A stretch of 64,000 bases of DNA, from assembly GCA_037074765.1 (NCBI GenBank), contig JBAMDO010000564.1, positions 661,004 to 725,003 of the forward strand, written 5' to 3'. The notes below the pieces were generated by a model. It searched no databases. It was not told the DNA's origin and saw only the letters and a program-made list of their open reading frames with translations. Source of the stretch: Mansonella perstans (taxonomy: Eukaryota; Nematoda; Chromadorea; Rhabditida; Onchocercidae). The translations under genes and the position numbers were made by a program. This document shows, one piece after another, positions 12,062-27,450 of this stretch. How positions within the stretch are numbered: position 1 is the first letter of the stretch; the number at the start of each line of letters is the position of its first letter.

Positions 12062-13088
12062 ATTTCTACGGTAGCTTCAGCATCAGTCGAGGTAAAAAGT
12101 CAGAAATTGAGCTTGCCATAAATCAAGGATGTGTTATAATTATTTGCAGTCTCTGGAGATGCATGGTAAGATAAAAGACGAATTTTTACTAATTTAAAAG
12201 TGAACTTTGTTTGTGTAAAGTAAGACAATACCCTAAAATAAAATTGTTAGTATGTAAAGTTTAATAAATTTGTGAAGACTGTCCATTGATATCATTGTTT
12301 TGCATTTGTTTTAACTTTCAGTGGAGCATATTGTTATTTGTTAACGACTAAAATTTATTCAGCTTGCCCGACCTGATTTATTTATGTAATGAAAACAGAG
12401 AATTAATTCAAATATATCATCCAGTCAGTGTTTGCCCACCTGCCTCATTTAATGATAAATAAAATCATCTCTAATATTTTGCATACATTATTAATCGCAT
12501 CATATATATATATAGTCAACATCATTGGCTTCGTCAGCAAATTTTAATCTTTAATTTCAATCTATCCTTACCTGTACGAAAAATTTAACTAAAATTTAAT
12601 TTTGTTTACATATTTATATTGAAAAGATTAAATTAAAATTGAAAATAAAAATTGCATTGTTCATGCCTTTCTCGTATTTCAACTTTTTCTATAGCTTCTC
12701 ATACTTTTTTTCGTTAAAATATCTTTCATATAAGACTGAAATTCTTTTGATAAAATAAATAATCAATGATCTTATTGAAAAGATGTTAAAACATGTTTAC
12801 CAATTTAATTCTGTCCTTGCATTCCTGAAAAGGAATGTAGAAGAAGACAAAAGGTTATTATGATTTGGAAAATAAGTGAACTTCTTGCAGACTATTCCAC
12901 TATCTATGACCCCAGTAACTTGATCTATCTGAAATCTTCCTATCTGGCATAAAATCTAAGAGATATTTTCGTTATAGGCATAAAACAATAAATACCAATT
13001 GTTATTCCATCTTTTACTATCCGCAGATATTTGCTCATCTTTGACTTTTATTTTCCAATAGTTTTACAGTATTAGGAAGATCAGAATG

Positions 13089-13128
13089 AAGACCGAGATA
13101 TCCAAAATAGTCAAGACCGAGATATCCA
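13089..13128. repeat. Short direct repeat, 2 copies, 24-bp period
   Basis: The block aagaccgagatatcca occurs at 13089-13104 and again at 13113-13128. It is a local duplication in non-coding DNA. Confidence 0.85.
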
Positions 13129-16100
13129 GATAATCAAGATTTTTCTTAACATTCTCCCAAATGTGACGTGAGCGAATTGCGATGTAACCCCTTTTTTGTT
13201 TATGCTTTCATTTTTAGTTTCTATTAGTTTTTTTTTTCTCTATCTTCCCCTTTTTCTCTTTTTCTCTTCATGGAACTTTGGTTCAAATTCATTAGCGGGA
13301 TGGACGATGCGCACAAATCGCAACTTCACCTTCCTTCCTATCTAATATTCAAACTTCAAGGACTTTGAGTAATTTTTGATAATCGATACGATCTTTACCT
13401 GAATCTGAATTGATTTATCCTTAAATTGAAATAAGTACTTGAAATTAAATATTTTTATTTTATATTTTAAATAGCAGAATGCATATTCTCTTTCTCTTTT
13501 CATTCTTGTTTTAAATATTATTAGCAAATTTATTGCTAATTATTGTAACAATATTGCTTTAATCATTGCAAAATGATAGAAATGCCTAACTTGACAGATA
13601 TTATTATTCAATGTTTTACACTTAGGCATTTGATAGTTTCAAATTTGAAGATCTCATAACAAAACACTAAAGTAATAAATATTTTAAATTGCATTAAGGA
13701 TTTTAAATTTAATGCTATTTAAAAAGAAGTTATTGTTCATTCAAAAAAATGATGATTCCTTTTTTTTTTTTTTACATACAGTCTTTCTTGGCTAAACTTC
13801 TAATTCAAATTGAAATTTTACAAATTTCAAACTGGCATATGAATCTTTGTCAAATTATGATAGGCATAATTGATAATATTAATTAAATGTCATTTAATTT
13901 TACCTCTCCTTATTTGTATTTGTGCAAAGTAACTGAATTAAAGTAATTGCTCATTATAGGCCAAAGATGAACGATGGTAAGATGAGAAATATTTTACAAT
14001 GGAAATAATAGGATCAATGACAAAATGCTAATCATCTTGAAGAAATGATATGCAAAAACCATCTGCTTAACTTTCTCTTTACTCTCTTTCAATTTCTGTC
14101 CTCTTCACAATCATCATTTTCTACTTCTGAAATTAAACGCAGTAGAATAAGAATTTTCTGTTTTCTTGGATATAGCTGGGTCAAATTATCTTGAATTAAG
14201 ATTTATTTGAGCCTAAGATTGAAACATATCTGAATTTCTGCTTTTTTTTTTAAGGAAATTTTGCTTGGAAAATTATTGCAACAATTGAATGGTTTTAGTA
14301 CCACTAATTTCCTAATGTAAATATAACCGAAGGATTAATTGCAGAATTTGTTCGAAGATTTCGAAAAAACTGGACAAATTCTTTTTGATTTTACTTCCTC
14401 ACAATGATATTACTTTTTTTTTTTGCAGGAAAATCGTTGTTAATCATTACGAACCTATAAATTTGATTATCTGATTAGTTCATCTGAAAATTATTTACTA
14501 ACTAATCTACAATCGAATTAATTTAAACTTTTGTTCTCTTATTAGTTCAGCTTTTATTCGTAATCTATTTTTATGTTAATTGCATTTCATTTTTTAAGAG
14601 ATTAAACTGAAAATAATTTAGAAATAAATTTTCTATCGGTTCACTACCGGCGACACAATTTCTTGCAATCGCTGCACACATTTGCTGTGCAAGCATCTAG
14701 AATTATTTTTTGATTTTGAAATCTTTTTTGGGTCACTTATTTTTTTCATCTGAATTCCGCAAACTAACATCTCTCTTTGTGTTTAACAATGATTACGGCT
14801 CAACTTCTATGGTTGGTGATGGCATCCGAACTATGAAGCATAGTACGATGATCCATTTTTAAAAGTAAATTTTTCGGCGAAGTTACTTTCTTCTCACTTA
14901 TAAATTAATTTATTTTTTATGGCCAAAAACTGGCTAGAATTGTCATGTAACGTCGGTAAATGCAAAGATATTTATAAATTATAAAGTAAAACAAATTCTG
15001 TATTCAAGCGTTTAAGTTAGGTATCCCATTCATCCATAGTCTTTTAGAGGAACTGAATTATATGGAACGATTTCAAGCGATGACAATTTTCTAACAGGTC
15101 AAGTTGGTCATGAAGTTGACCATTGGATATTTATAATCTGTTTATTTGCCAGATATTTATTTATATGTTTGTTCGCTCATCTAATCAATTCATGATTATT
15201 TCAAGCATTATAATTTAAAACAGACACAATAACCTTTGACATTAACGATTAATGTTTGAACTCTATCCTTTGATACTGCCTTCTTTGTGGTCTTTCTCAT
15301 TCATTTTTTGGCAGAGTAAAATAGATGATGACTATTTAAACAAAAAATTGAGCTGAGATTTCTTGGGTTTTTTCAAATATCCTATTATTATGGGAGGGAA
15401 TGGCGACAATGTTTAGAATATTTCCTTTCTTCAAAGTCAGCTTCGTTTCTCGCTTATTTAAGATCTAGTTTTACAACAAAGCCTAACTGAATGAAATAGG
15501 GGTGCTGTTTTGCCCTTTCTTTATCTTTCCTTTTTCTTCTATTTTTTTCTATTCTTTATTATTTTCATAAAATCATTTTATTCCAAAAGACTGCTTTAAT
15601 TATCAATTAAGGCAAAATCACCTTTTTAAATCTATTTACATTTTACAAAAATCCCTGCGTCACAATCTAGCGTATCTTTTTGTTTATTCACTTGCTTTGA
15701 CCAGGACAAGAGTAAAATTGATTTAAATTCATCTGATACATGAGTTAAAATTAGGTTTCAAGAGGCTTCCGTTTATTAATCGATGTTTATATACGGCGAG
15801 AATTTCTTCGTCATTTTTTCATTAATCTTAAATATTAAATCTTAAATATTTTCTAATATTGATTGAAACTAAACTGAAATTTAGCCACTACCCTCGCTTA
15901 ATTTATGATGAAATTTCCAGTACTTTAATAGAAGGGAATAGTATTGAAATTTTAAGAATCTGCAATAAATTAATTAAATGGAGTAATTAAGATAGTAGTT
16001 GATTCATCCATCAGATTATTTAGATACTATGGATCAAACAAACAAATTATATCAAATCATGGTTTAGACCAAGAAGCTTTTTCAAATCTGGATTATTCAG

Positions 16101-18292
16101 TTTAGTATGATAATTATTAGTTCAAATACCTGAATGCATCTTTTTCCATTATGATGCTGGAAAGAGAAAATATGAATGCATGTCTGCAGTAACCTTGGAA
16201 ACCCCTTGCTAGTAACAGTTATTTCAAACTTTTTGGTTGCTACCAGATTGTATTCCGTTTGGTTTGATATTTCGCTTTTTCTTTTCTTTTAGTCCTTTTT
16301 TGATTCTATTTTAGCTTTTACAATCAAGATTTTTTTCTCGGAAAAGGTTTGCACTTCATGAAATGGTTAGTACGTGCACAAGATAAGTGGATATAGCTTG
16401 GCTTTTTTTGATTGTAAATTTCAGATACAAATTCTTATTCTTGTTCCGCCACTGTAGGAGGATAAGAAGAGAGCACCAAAATAAAATGCATATTTCTTGA
16501 CATTCTGGATACCAGAGAATTTTGGAATATTTCCTAAACAAGTGAATTTCTCTTAAACTAACTTCTCTATACACTTTTTTGCACTTTATTTGAATTTTCG
16601 AGAAAATTATTTTGACTAAGAGAAAACAAAAGAAAAAAAATATAAGCAAAAGAAACAACACTAAAAATTTCACAAATAACGAAAATTGAACGACCGTTAG
16701 AAGTTAATTGTTATCAACTTCTGTCTGCGTTACTTTTCACAATGTAGAAACATTTCTGCGAATAGAATTTCTATTGAAATTAGAGGTGGAATCACCTGTA
16801 AAGCACTTTTAATAAAGCCTAGGAAGAATAATAGATAGGAACATTTTAGAATACCGTGAAGACAAATTTCGGAAATGTCAAGTAAGCAAAGTGACGGATT
16901 ATTAGTCGAAGGGTAATCGGTTGAAGTCATATGATTACTGAAGATTAAAAACTGATGCTATGCAGGAAGATGTATTCAATTTATTAGAAGTTGAAAAACC
17001 CATCTAATTTGTGTCTATTTTTTGAAAAATTTCGGAGTAAGAAAAATGAATCGATTTAACAGATTTAAACTTATTATTCAATGCTATATTGTCCAGCTTC
17101 CGATTAACATCAGTTAAATAATCTAAATGTTTGTGCTGCGACAAACTTTGTTGTCAAAAAAATAGCGGTAAATGGGCGCAAACATCGCTTTCAACTAAAT
17201 GCTCCTCGATCATTCAAAGCTAGTAATTAAAATAGCTTTTGAAGTTTACATAATCATAGTTATTTCAAAATCATCTTGGTCCTGATAGTATTGATATTAT
17301 AATCATAAACTTTTCATTAATACAATTGCATTAAGCATAGTTATAACCTCTGTCATTGTATTTTCATCTTTGCATTTAGACATAATATCAGATAAAATTT
17401 AACAAGCGTTGAATACTTTTAATTCTTTTTAATCATTTAGTTGTGATTGCTATTAAACTTCAATATGGACTGATTTTTTTCATGAATTTTAGTTTTTCTT
17501 CTCTCAGATATCTTTTTCATTTAAATCCATCAAAACTTGTGATTAGTTAAAAAGCACATGATAGTTGAAAAAATGAAAGTTGGAATTTGAAGACTATTTA
17601 CTATTTAGCGGTCATTATACCTTTTCCTTTTCTACTTAACGATTATCCTGTTCTTTCCAATTTTTGATTTACTTTGAAGAAACTATTTTTTAAATTCTCT
17701 CTTTTATATTCGTGTCATATATTGGTTTAAGACCACTTTATAACATTTTCGCGTCTTTTTGCAGATTTAAATTTGAAATTTATAATTCCTTCTCATACAT
17801 CTTTTTCCTTTCAAATGTGGAATTTGAATTTGTTTTCTCTATTTACTTCCCACGTTTTTCGTTTTTTTCCTACTCACTTTAAAAACTTTAATCACAATAT
17901 CTTTTCCCATCATAGCTTCCATTGGGGACTGCGTTACATCTATTTAGTGTTATTAAATTTCCAAATTAACCAAATTCACTAAACCCGTGGAATCTAAAAA
18001 AAGATGTTATGTAACAGTTAATAAGTTACTCTGACGTTAATTTATTTCTCGATCTGCTAGCAAGAGAAAGAATTGTCCTCAAAACTTTCTAAATTCATTT
18101 TTCACTGATATCAATCTGATAATTCAAAGTGTTTCACTTATCCATTTGCTAAATCGGGTGAAAAGTCTTTTTCTGAGATGTGCAGAGAAAAAATACATTA
18201 TCTATTTAGTAATCAGATCGATGAATACTGAATAATAAGTTCTAATAATCATTGTATCTCTCCGGGAGTGACAAATGAAATAAATTTGCATA

Positions 18293-18352
18293 AAACAAAA
18301 TATTTGCACATACAATAAAATATTTGTGTATATAATAAAATATTTGTATAAA
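18293..18352. repeat. Degenerate AT-rich tandem repeat
   Basis: Three imperfect copies of a roughly 20-bp unit containing aaaatatttg follow one another. A separate 28-bp-period duplication (tgaaaatctaattatgcaac and a one-base variant) lies at 18796-18843. Confidence 0.75.
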
Positions 18353-19109
18353 CATATGTGTGTTAAGTATTGTAAAATATAGAAATATTTATTCTGAAAT
18401 ATTCATATGAAATATTTTGACGGATCAGGTTGTATCAAAAGCAATACAGAATAGAACTTGCCAATATTGAAACATTTGGAAACATTCATTTGCTTTAGAA
18501 TTATTCGATCGCTTAAAAGGTTAGGAATTCGTTAAACTTTTCGAAATTTTGCCAGTCATTAATCGAAATCCAGCTAACTTAAACTGCATCACTCCTCAAA
18601 AAAGCTACCAACATCTGCAATAAATTGAAGCCTTATAAATAATTCAAATTTGTAAGATATCAAATTTAAAAATGAAATGTTGCGCCATGTTTGTATCGAA
18701 TTTAACAAAGATAAGAAAGGGTGAAAGAAGTTGTAATAACAGAAAGAAGAATTCATTCAGCATTTTTAGTTTGTTTGAAATACATATTAAAAAATTGAAA
18801 ATCTAATTATGCAACTAAAAAACTGAAAATCTAATTGTGCAACTTGCCTTGCAAAATATGAAATACTTTTTTTCAAAAGTGTTACTGCAAAAGAAACTTT
18901 TCTCATCTCTGTTTTCATTATTGTTATACTGTGAAGATTTGATGTTTGCTTACTAAACATTTTACTTCTGAGACATTTTCGTATTTTCGTTTACTTTCTT
19001 CATTCATTTATTTATTTCTTTTATTTTCCTTTTTTATCTAAGAATTAGAATATTTTTAAAGTGATGTAAAGTGGAAAAGGAAAAAGGTTTTTCTATTCAT
19101 TATTATTGC

Positions 19110-19111
19110 AG
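19110..19111 (+). promoter_or_regulatory. Probable trans-splice or 5'-UTR splice acceptor of the GalNAc-transferase
   Basis: The sequence tattattgcag ends here. The 145 bases from 19112 to the ATG at 19257 contain no upstream ATG. This fits a spliced-leader acceptor, or the 3' end of a 5'-UTR intron. Confidence 0.4.
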
Positions 19112-19256
19112 TAATAATCAACCGAATTGGAGAAGGAAAGGACAGTAAAGACGAAAGAAGAAAGTGATTGCTTGTCAGGAATTCTCTAGGACAATTAACG
19201 ACTGCGTTAGCTCTTTCTCTTTACTTGGAGTAGTAGAGAAATTTTTCTTTGACAAG

Positions 19257-22200
19257 ATGGCATTGAAACGTTCATCAGGTGTGTCTTCACTAAGTTCATT
19301 ATTTCCATCACCCGTTTCACTACTTTATCGAATGTTTCACATACGTGGCAACCAAAAACGTAATATTCTTCTCAATATTTTATCCTTAATTGGAGCTTAT
19401 TGGATCATCACTACACTGATCTCACTTTCCAATCGTGATCTTGTAAGTTATTCCTTTCTATTACCTTAGATCATTGTAATTCTTTTTATCATTTACTATA
19501 AACCGTATTATCATATTAATTATTTTTCTGCTTTAACTGATTTTATTCAAACATATTTCTCAAACGATTGAAGATTTATACTGAAAAACTCAATAAAGAT
19601 ATTTTTTAAAAATCTCAACGGAGAAGATATAATTAATCGGTTAAACTAAGACAAAGCAACCATCTATTGATTGAATTGACAATGAAAGCAATATTCTTAC
19701 AGTGATAATTGAGAATTTATGATTGACTATTCTCTGTTAATATTACTGAACGAATAATTTTCAAATGAATAAATCCTTCAGTACCTTACAGGAACGTGAT
19801 ACACAGGGACGCAAGTTGTCGTTGAAGGAACCGGTTGGTCGACAATTACAATTACAAGAAGAAGGTTACGTTGCAGTCGATGATTCTAAACAACAACAAG
19901 AAATTATTAATAACAATCGCAGGAAAGAAATCCTACATGTACCTCAGCCTCATAGGAATCTTCCAGAATTTATCGAAGGTGAGAAGTTGAAAAAATTCGA
20001 ACAAGCAAATGAAATCCCTGGAGAAGATAATAATGGATTAAAAAAGGTAAGGAAATGATACTTTTGTTTTGATTTTAAGAACTAAATTTTTCATGGTAGT
20101 TCAAAAATTATAAAAATATCCATTATTAAGAAGTTTTCCAGCCTAATATTCCGCAACCAAAACATTTTGTCTATATGGAAGATAGCCCAATTTATAAACA
20201 AGGCGATCCAAATCAACCTGGTGAATTTGGCACTGGTGTAAAAATTGACAAAGAGGTATTTGAATTCCACTGAAAAAGACGAGAATACAATATAATCGTT
20301 TTTGTCCAATTACTGTAATCCTTTTTTTGTGTAATAAAAAAATATCATATGAAGATAAAATCTTTCAGTGATGCTTTTAAAGCAGCAATATTTTTATCTC
20401 TTTGCATTCCATTGCATATTCATAAAATTTGGTTAAACTTATTATTGGCGTCATTTGCAGAAATTATCGCCAGAAGAGCGCAAGCTATTCGACGAAGGAT
20501 TCACCCGGAATTCCTTTAATGAATATGTGTCCAATATGATTTCCATACATCGATCACTTCCAAATAATACCGATGAATTGTTAGTTGAATTAAGAATTGA
20601 AAATTTTTTTTTTACCGAAAGTTTTAATTATCGGTAAGCATAATCGCTTCTTTCTCAAGCACTTCGGTTCTTCAATTAATTTCTCTCAAAATTTATTAAT
20701 TTTTTTATTTCTTTTTTGCTTCCAATTTAATTTTGTCGAAAATTAATCACCTGATCACCTGAAATATTTTTGATAGTGCTACAATAAGAAAATGATTAAC
20801 AATTGGGAAAATTTCTACAACCATGAGATAGAAAATTTGCGACAAAATTTTGTGGATATTCTGAACTCTGTAAGCTCTATGAATCTAGATCCGAAAGTTT
20901 ATGAAGTTTTTCACGTAACTGAGTTCATAATTTTACAAACTAAAAGAAAATGCAAATTCCAGATGTCAGAAAGCATCTTATCGTGATGATCTGCCAGATA
21001 CATCGGTGATTATTTGCTTTCACAACGAAGCCTGGTCAGTACTTCTGCGCACAGTACATAGCGTGCTGGACAGAACACCTGTTCATCTGCTTAAAGAAAT
21101 TATCCTAGTTGATGATTTCTCCGATTTAGAGCACTTAAAGGTGATATTGAGGAATCATAGACAATAATTATGGCTGTTTGATGAACTTTAAATAGATTCG
21201 TACCTGTGAGATAGAAGCGGGTGCAAACCTTCAAGCGCTACCGTCATCACAATGACAGTCTAATCTACAATTGGTTATTGATAATTTATCATTTTTCGGG
21301 TGGTGGAGTATTCTTTATAAGTTAACTTCGTTGATAAGTGCTGCCCGATAAATTTGCTCTGTACTATTATCTTGATTATCGGTTACATCGGCTTGTTTCA
21401 TTGAGAATTAATTTCTTTCTTATAATGGAATTAATTACTCTTACTTGCTTCTCATTAGTACTATCATAGAGAGTAATGCACTAACTAAGGTAATAGCTGA
21501 AATACGCATTAGTCTCAATTTTTTTAAGTATTGCCGATGATATAATGAATTTGGTAATAAAAAAAAATTCTGCTTGTTTTCAAAGAAGATAAAAATTATG
21601 TTTGGGATTATGATCATCTAAAGAAAGGAAAATTGGTTATAGTATGATTTTGATTCAACTTCCAGAAACCACTAGAAGATTATATGAATCAGTTTGGTAA
21701 AGTTCGAATAATAAGATTGGAAAATCGGATGGGTTTGATTCGTGCTCGTCTTAGAGGTGCTTCGGTTGCAACAGGCAAAGTATTGACTTATTTGGATTCA
21801 CACTGTGAATGCATGAATAGTATGCAAATTTTTGTTTTTTTTTTTTCAGGTTCTTTTGAATAATTTCTAAATTTAAAAATATAAGGTAAGATTAAATCGA
21901 ATCTAAATTCATTTCTTTCGTTTACTTGTTCTAAGCCCCTATTCTTTTTGTTTTAATTTTTTTTTTTAATTGTTTATCGCATTCTTCAGCACACTGATGC
22001 ATATTTTCAGGATGGCTTGAACCGCTGTTAGACCGAATAGCACAAAATTCTACATACGTGGTAACACCTGTAATTGATACAATTAATTTGGAAACATTGC
22101 AATATCATTTGTCAAACCATCGTCGTTTGAGTGTTGGCGGGTTTAATTGGGGCCTTGTTTTCAATTGGCATACACTACCAGATCGAGATTATCAAGCTAT

Positions 22201-24596
22201 GAAATCACGAATTGATCCCATACCGTTAGTTATTCTCATTCTCATTCAGAATTCTCTTGATTTGATGCTCAAATAATGAAAACTGGTGAAAATTTTTCAT
22301 AATATCGCAGTGGCAAAGTTTTCAAAAAATTACAAATTTTCAGATCTCCAACGATGGCCGGTGGTTTGTTTTCCATTGACCGAGCTTACTTTGAGAAACT
22401 TGGTGCTTATGATCCTGGTTTTGACATTTGGGGCGGTGAGAATCTCGAAATATCGTTTAAAGTGAGGAAGTTTTTTTTTTAGGATTTTCTTAATAATAAC
22501 TCAAGTAGTCTTTTAAATTTTGTGTTGATTTAGCCAGTGAAATAGTGCTTCGATTGAGGATCCTGAAATTTTTTTAGATATGGATGTGTGGTGGTCGATT
22601 GGAAGTAGTACCATGCAGTCATGTTGGCCATATTTTTCGTAAAAAATCACCTTATAAGTGGAGAAAAGGTGTTAATGTATTATTGAGGAATAATATTCGA
22701 TTAGCTGAGGTATTTTATAGCTTATCTTGATTACGAAACTTGCAAATTTATTGCAGTTTTCTAGAAAGTAAATTTTGCGCTATAACTTTAAATCTTTTTG
22801 GGTGAAACTTTTTGAAAATAATTGTAAGATATTTGTCAAAAAGGACTACAATATAATTGAGAATTTCACTACCGTTTTGAATTTTTCGGATTTAAAATTT
22901 ACTTTGAGGTATGGTTGGATGATTACAAAGAAATTTATTACAATCGGATCAATCATAAGCTGGTATTTTTTTTGTTTACCTTTACTATAAAGTAAAGAAA
23001 TGGAGTGCTTGATGTCCTTGATTTTCCATCTACAGATAGCTTATCATCCCGAAGATAATTTTTAACTTCCATCAGATGATTCGTTTATTTCCCATACGAG
23101 AAGGTTATTAATATGAATGCGTAATGTAAGAAATATATCAATTTAATATGACAAATCTAATATAGCTGGTATTTCTTTTTTACCTTATGAAAGTACTATA
23201 TTACCTCAATAATACTTTACTTACAACAATTCTTTTATTTCTTCTTTGATGGTGTATTGGTGTAAAGTTTTTGCAAAGGATAATTTGAGATTGATTTTGG
23301 TGATGTGTCAGAACGGAAAAAATTACGCGAACGTTTGAAGTGTCACTCATTTAAATGGTATTTGGACAATGTGTTTCCGGATTTATTCCTACCAACGGAA
23401 GCAATTGCAAGTGGTGAAGTATGATTTTCTTTTCAGCTATTTACCTAATATATGACTTCCCTATGCCTCTCTCCAATTCGCGTGGCATTTTCAGTGATAT
23501 TTACTGCCTTAACTTCATCCTTGTTACGGTTAAATTTTATAAAATAAGCAATAATTCATTAAAGCTGCAGAGAGTGATAAGAAATGCTAGGGAAAATATT
23601 TACTCATTTTTTCTTGGAAAGCGATCTTTAGAAATTTTAAAATGTTATGGAAATTGAAAAAATATAGAATCTATGGATTTATTCAGATTTCTCCATCTCA
23701 GTCTTGAAATGTAAAATATAATTCTTGAGATTCGTAATCTTGGAAATCGAAAGTACTGCGTGGATCATGATGTTGGTCGGAATGCTGTGAACACTAGTGT
23801 AATACCATATCCATGTCATTTACAAGGCGGTAATCAGGTATTTTGATTAAAAATGAAATAGATTTTTGAAAGAAAACTGTATTCTATAAATGGATTCATG
23901 AAGCAGAAATATAATTAATAATTATTAATTACTGTTGGTAAAATTAGAATTCGGCAAAATTCTAATGTCAACAGTCTTATCTAGTCAATTATTACTTCTC
24001 ATAACTTTATGATTTGTTAATGCAATTCAATCCATTTATATCACAACCATCATTCTAGTTTTGGATGTTAAGTAAAACTGGTGAGATACGACGTGATGAA
24101 TATTGTATTGATTATACGGGTCGCGGTTCACCAATAATTTATGAATGTCATGGTTCCAAAGGCAATCAACTTTGGAAATACAATCACCAGGTCAGTTTCT
24201 TATAGTTGTAAATTTAAATTTTATGAAAAATTCAGCTTAAAAGGAAACTATTATCTGATTTTTTTATTTTGAAGCATCTAATGATTTCTGTAGCCTTATT
24301 AGTTGTATTAAAATTACTGAACTTGGAGAAATTTTATTTACTTTGATTGAGATATTTTGATTAATGTTAACAATCATTTCATTCAAAGATTTTAACGAAT
24401 GGTTTTGTACTTTTCGTTTTTCCAGACTGGTCGATTGCATCATCCAGTATCGCGTTACTGTTTGACGTTGAGTGATGATGATACAATGCTGGTAATGAGG
24501 GTCTGTGATGAAAAGAATAAACGGCAACGGTGGAGGTTTCAGCGCTTCAATGAAACGTTGGCCATGCAAGCAAATGGTGTTGTTAAGCAAAAATAA
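19257..24596 (+). CDS. Polypeptide N-acetylgalactosaminyltransferase (GT27, GLY/GALNT family)
   Basis: Starts mucin-type O-glycosylation by moving GalNAc from UDP-GalNAc to Ser/Thr in the Golgi. Fourteen exons: 19257-19442, 19792-20046, 20142-20255, 20461-20579, 20963-21140, 21666-21819, 22011-22224, 22344-22461, 22578-22709, 22909-22962, 23290-23418, 23730-23837, 24059-24190, 24426-24596. These sum to 2064 nt (687 aa), and every junction is in phase. Type II membrane layout: short cytosolic tail, anchor at about residues 40-60, a Gln/Lys-rich stem to about 225, then the GT-A domain. Visible motifs are [20 protein letters not shown], the metal-binding DSH (D328, H330), [10 protein letters not shown] (from 436) and VGHIFRK (His 464). 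From about 552 follows a ricin-B lectin domain with QFW, QLW and QRW. The first two CLD-type motifs survive (CVD, CID) but the third is CLT, so the gamma site is probably inactive. The exact paralogue is not assigned. Confidence 0.97.

Positions 24597-27450
<2,854 letters not shown>

Larger units (their letters stand above)
5301..19111. other. About 14-kb gene-poor region
   Basis: No gene could be assembled here. The content is AT-rich sequence, homopolymer tracts (24 T at 12038-12061), a perfect hairpin (6002-6036) and several short local repeats listed separately. A few isolated exon-like starts exist, chiefly 9857-9805 (-). The numerous short open frames elsewhere have AT-driven composition (Phe, Leu, Ile, Lys, Asn) and lack partners with compatible splice phases. 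It may be true intergenic DNA or long introns of a gene whose exons are too small to see by eye. Confidence 0.5.

Noticed and set aside
16356..16673. 105-codon minus-strand frame starting with a very hydrophobic segment
   Set aside because: It opens with GTG rather than ATG, and its Phe/Leu/Ile/Lys richness is what AT-rich DNA gives by chance. No splice partners.
24264..24590. 108-codon open frame on the minus strand across the last GalNAc-transferase exon
   Set aside because: It is the reverse strand of a certain coding exon and reads as no known protein.
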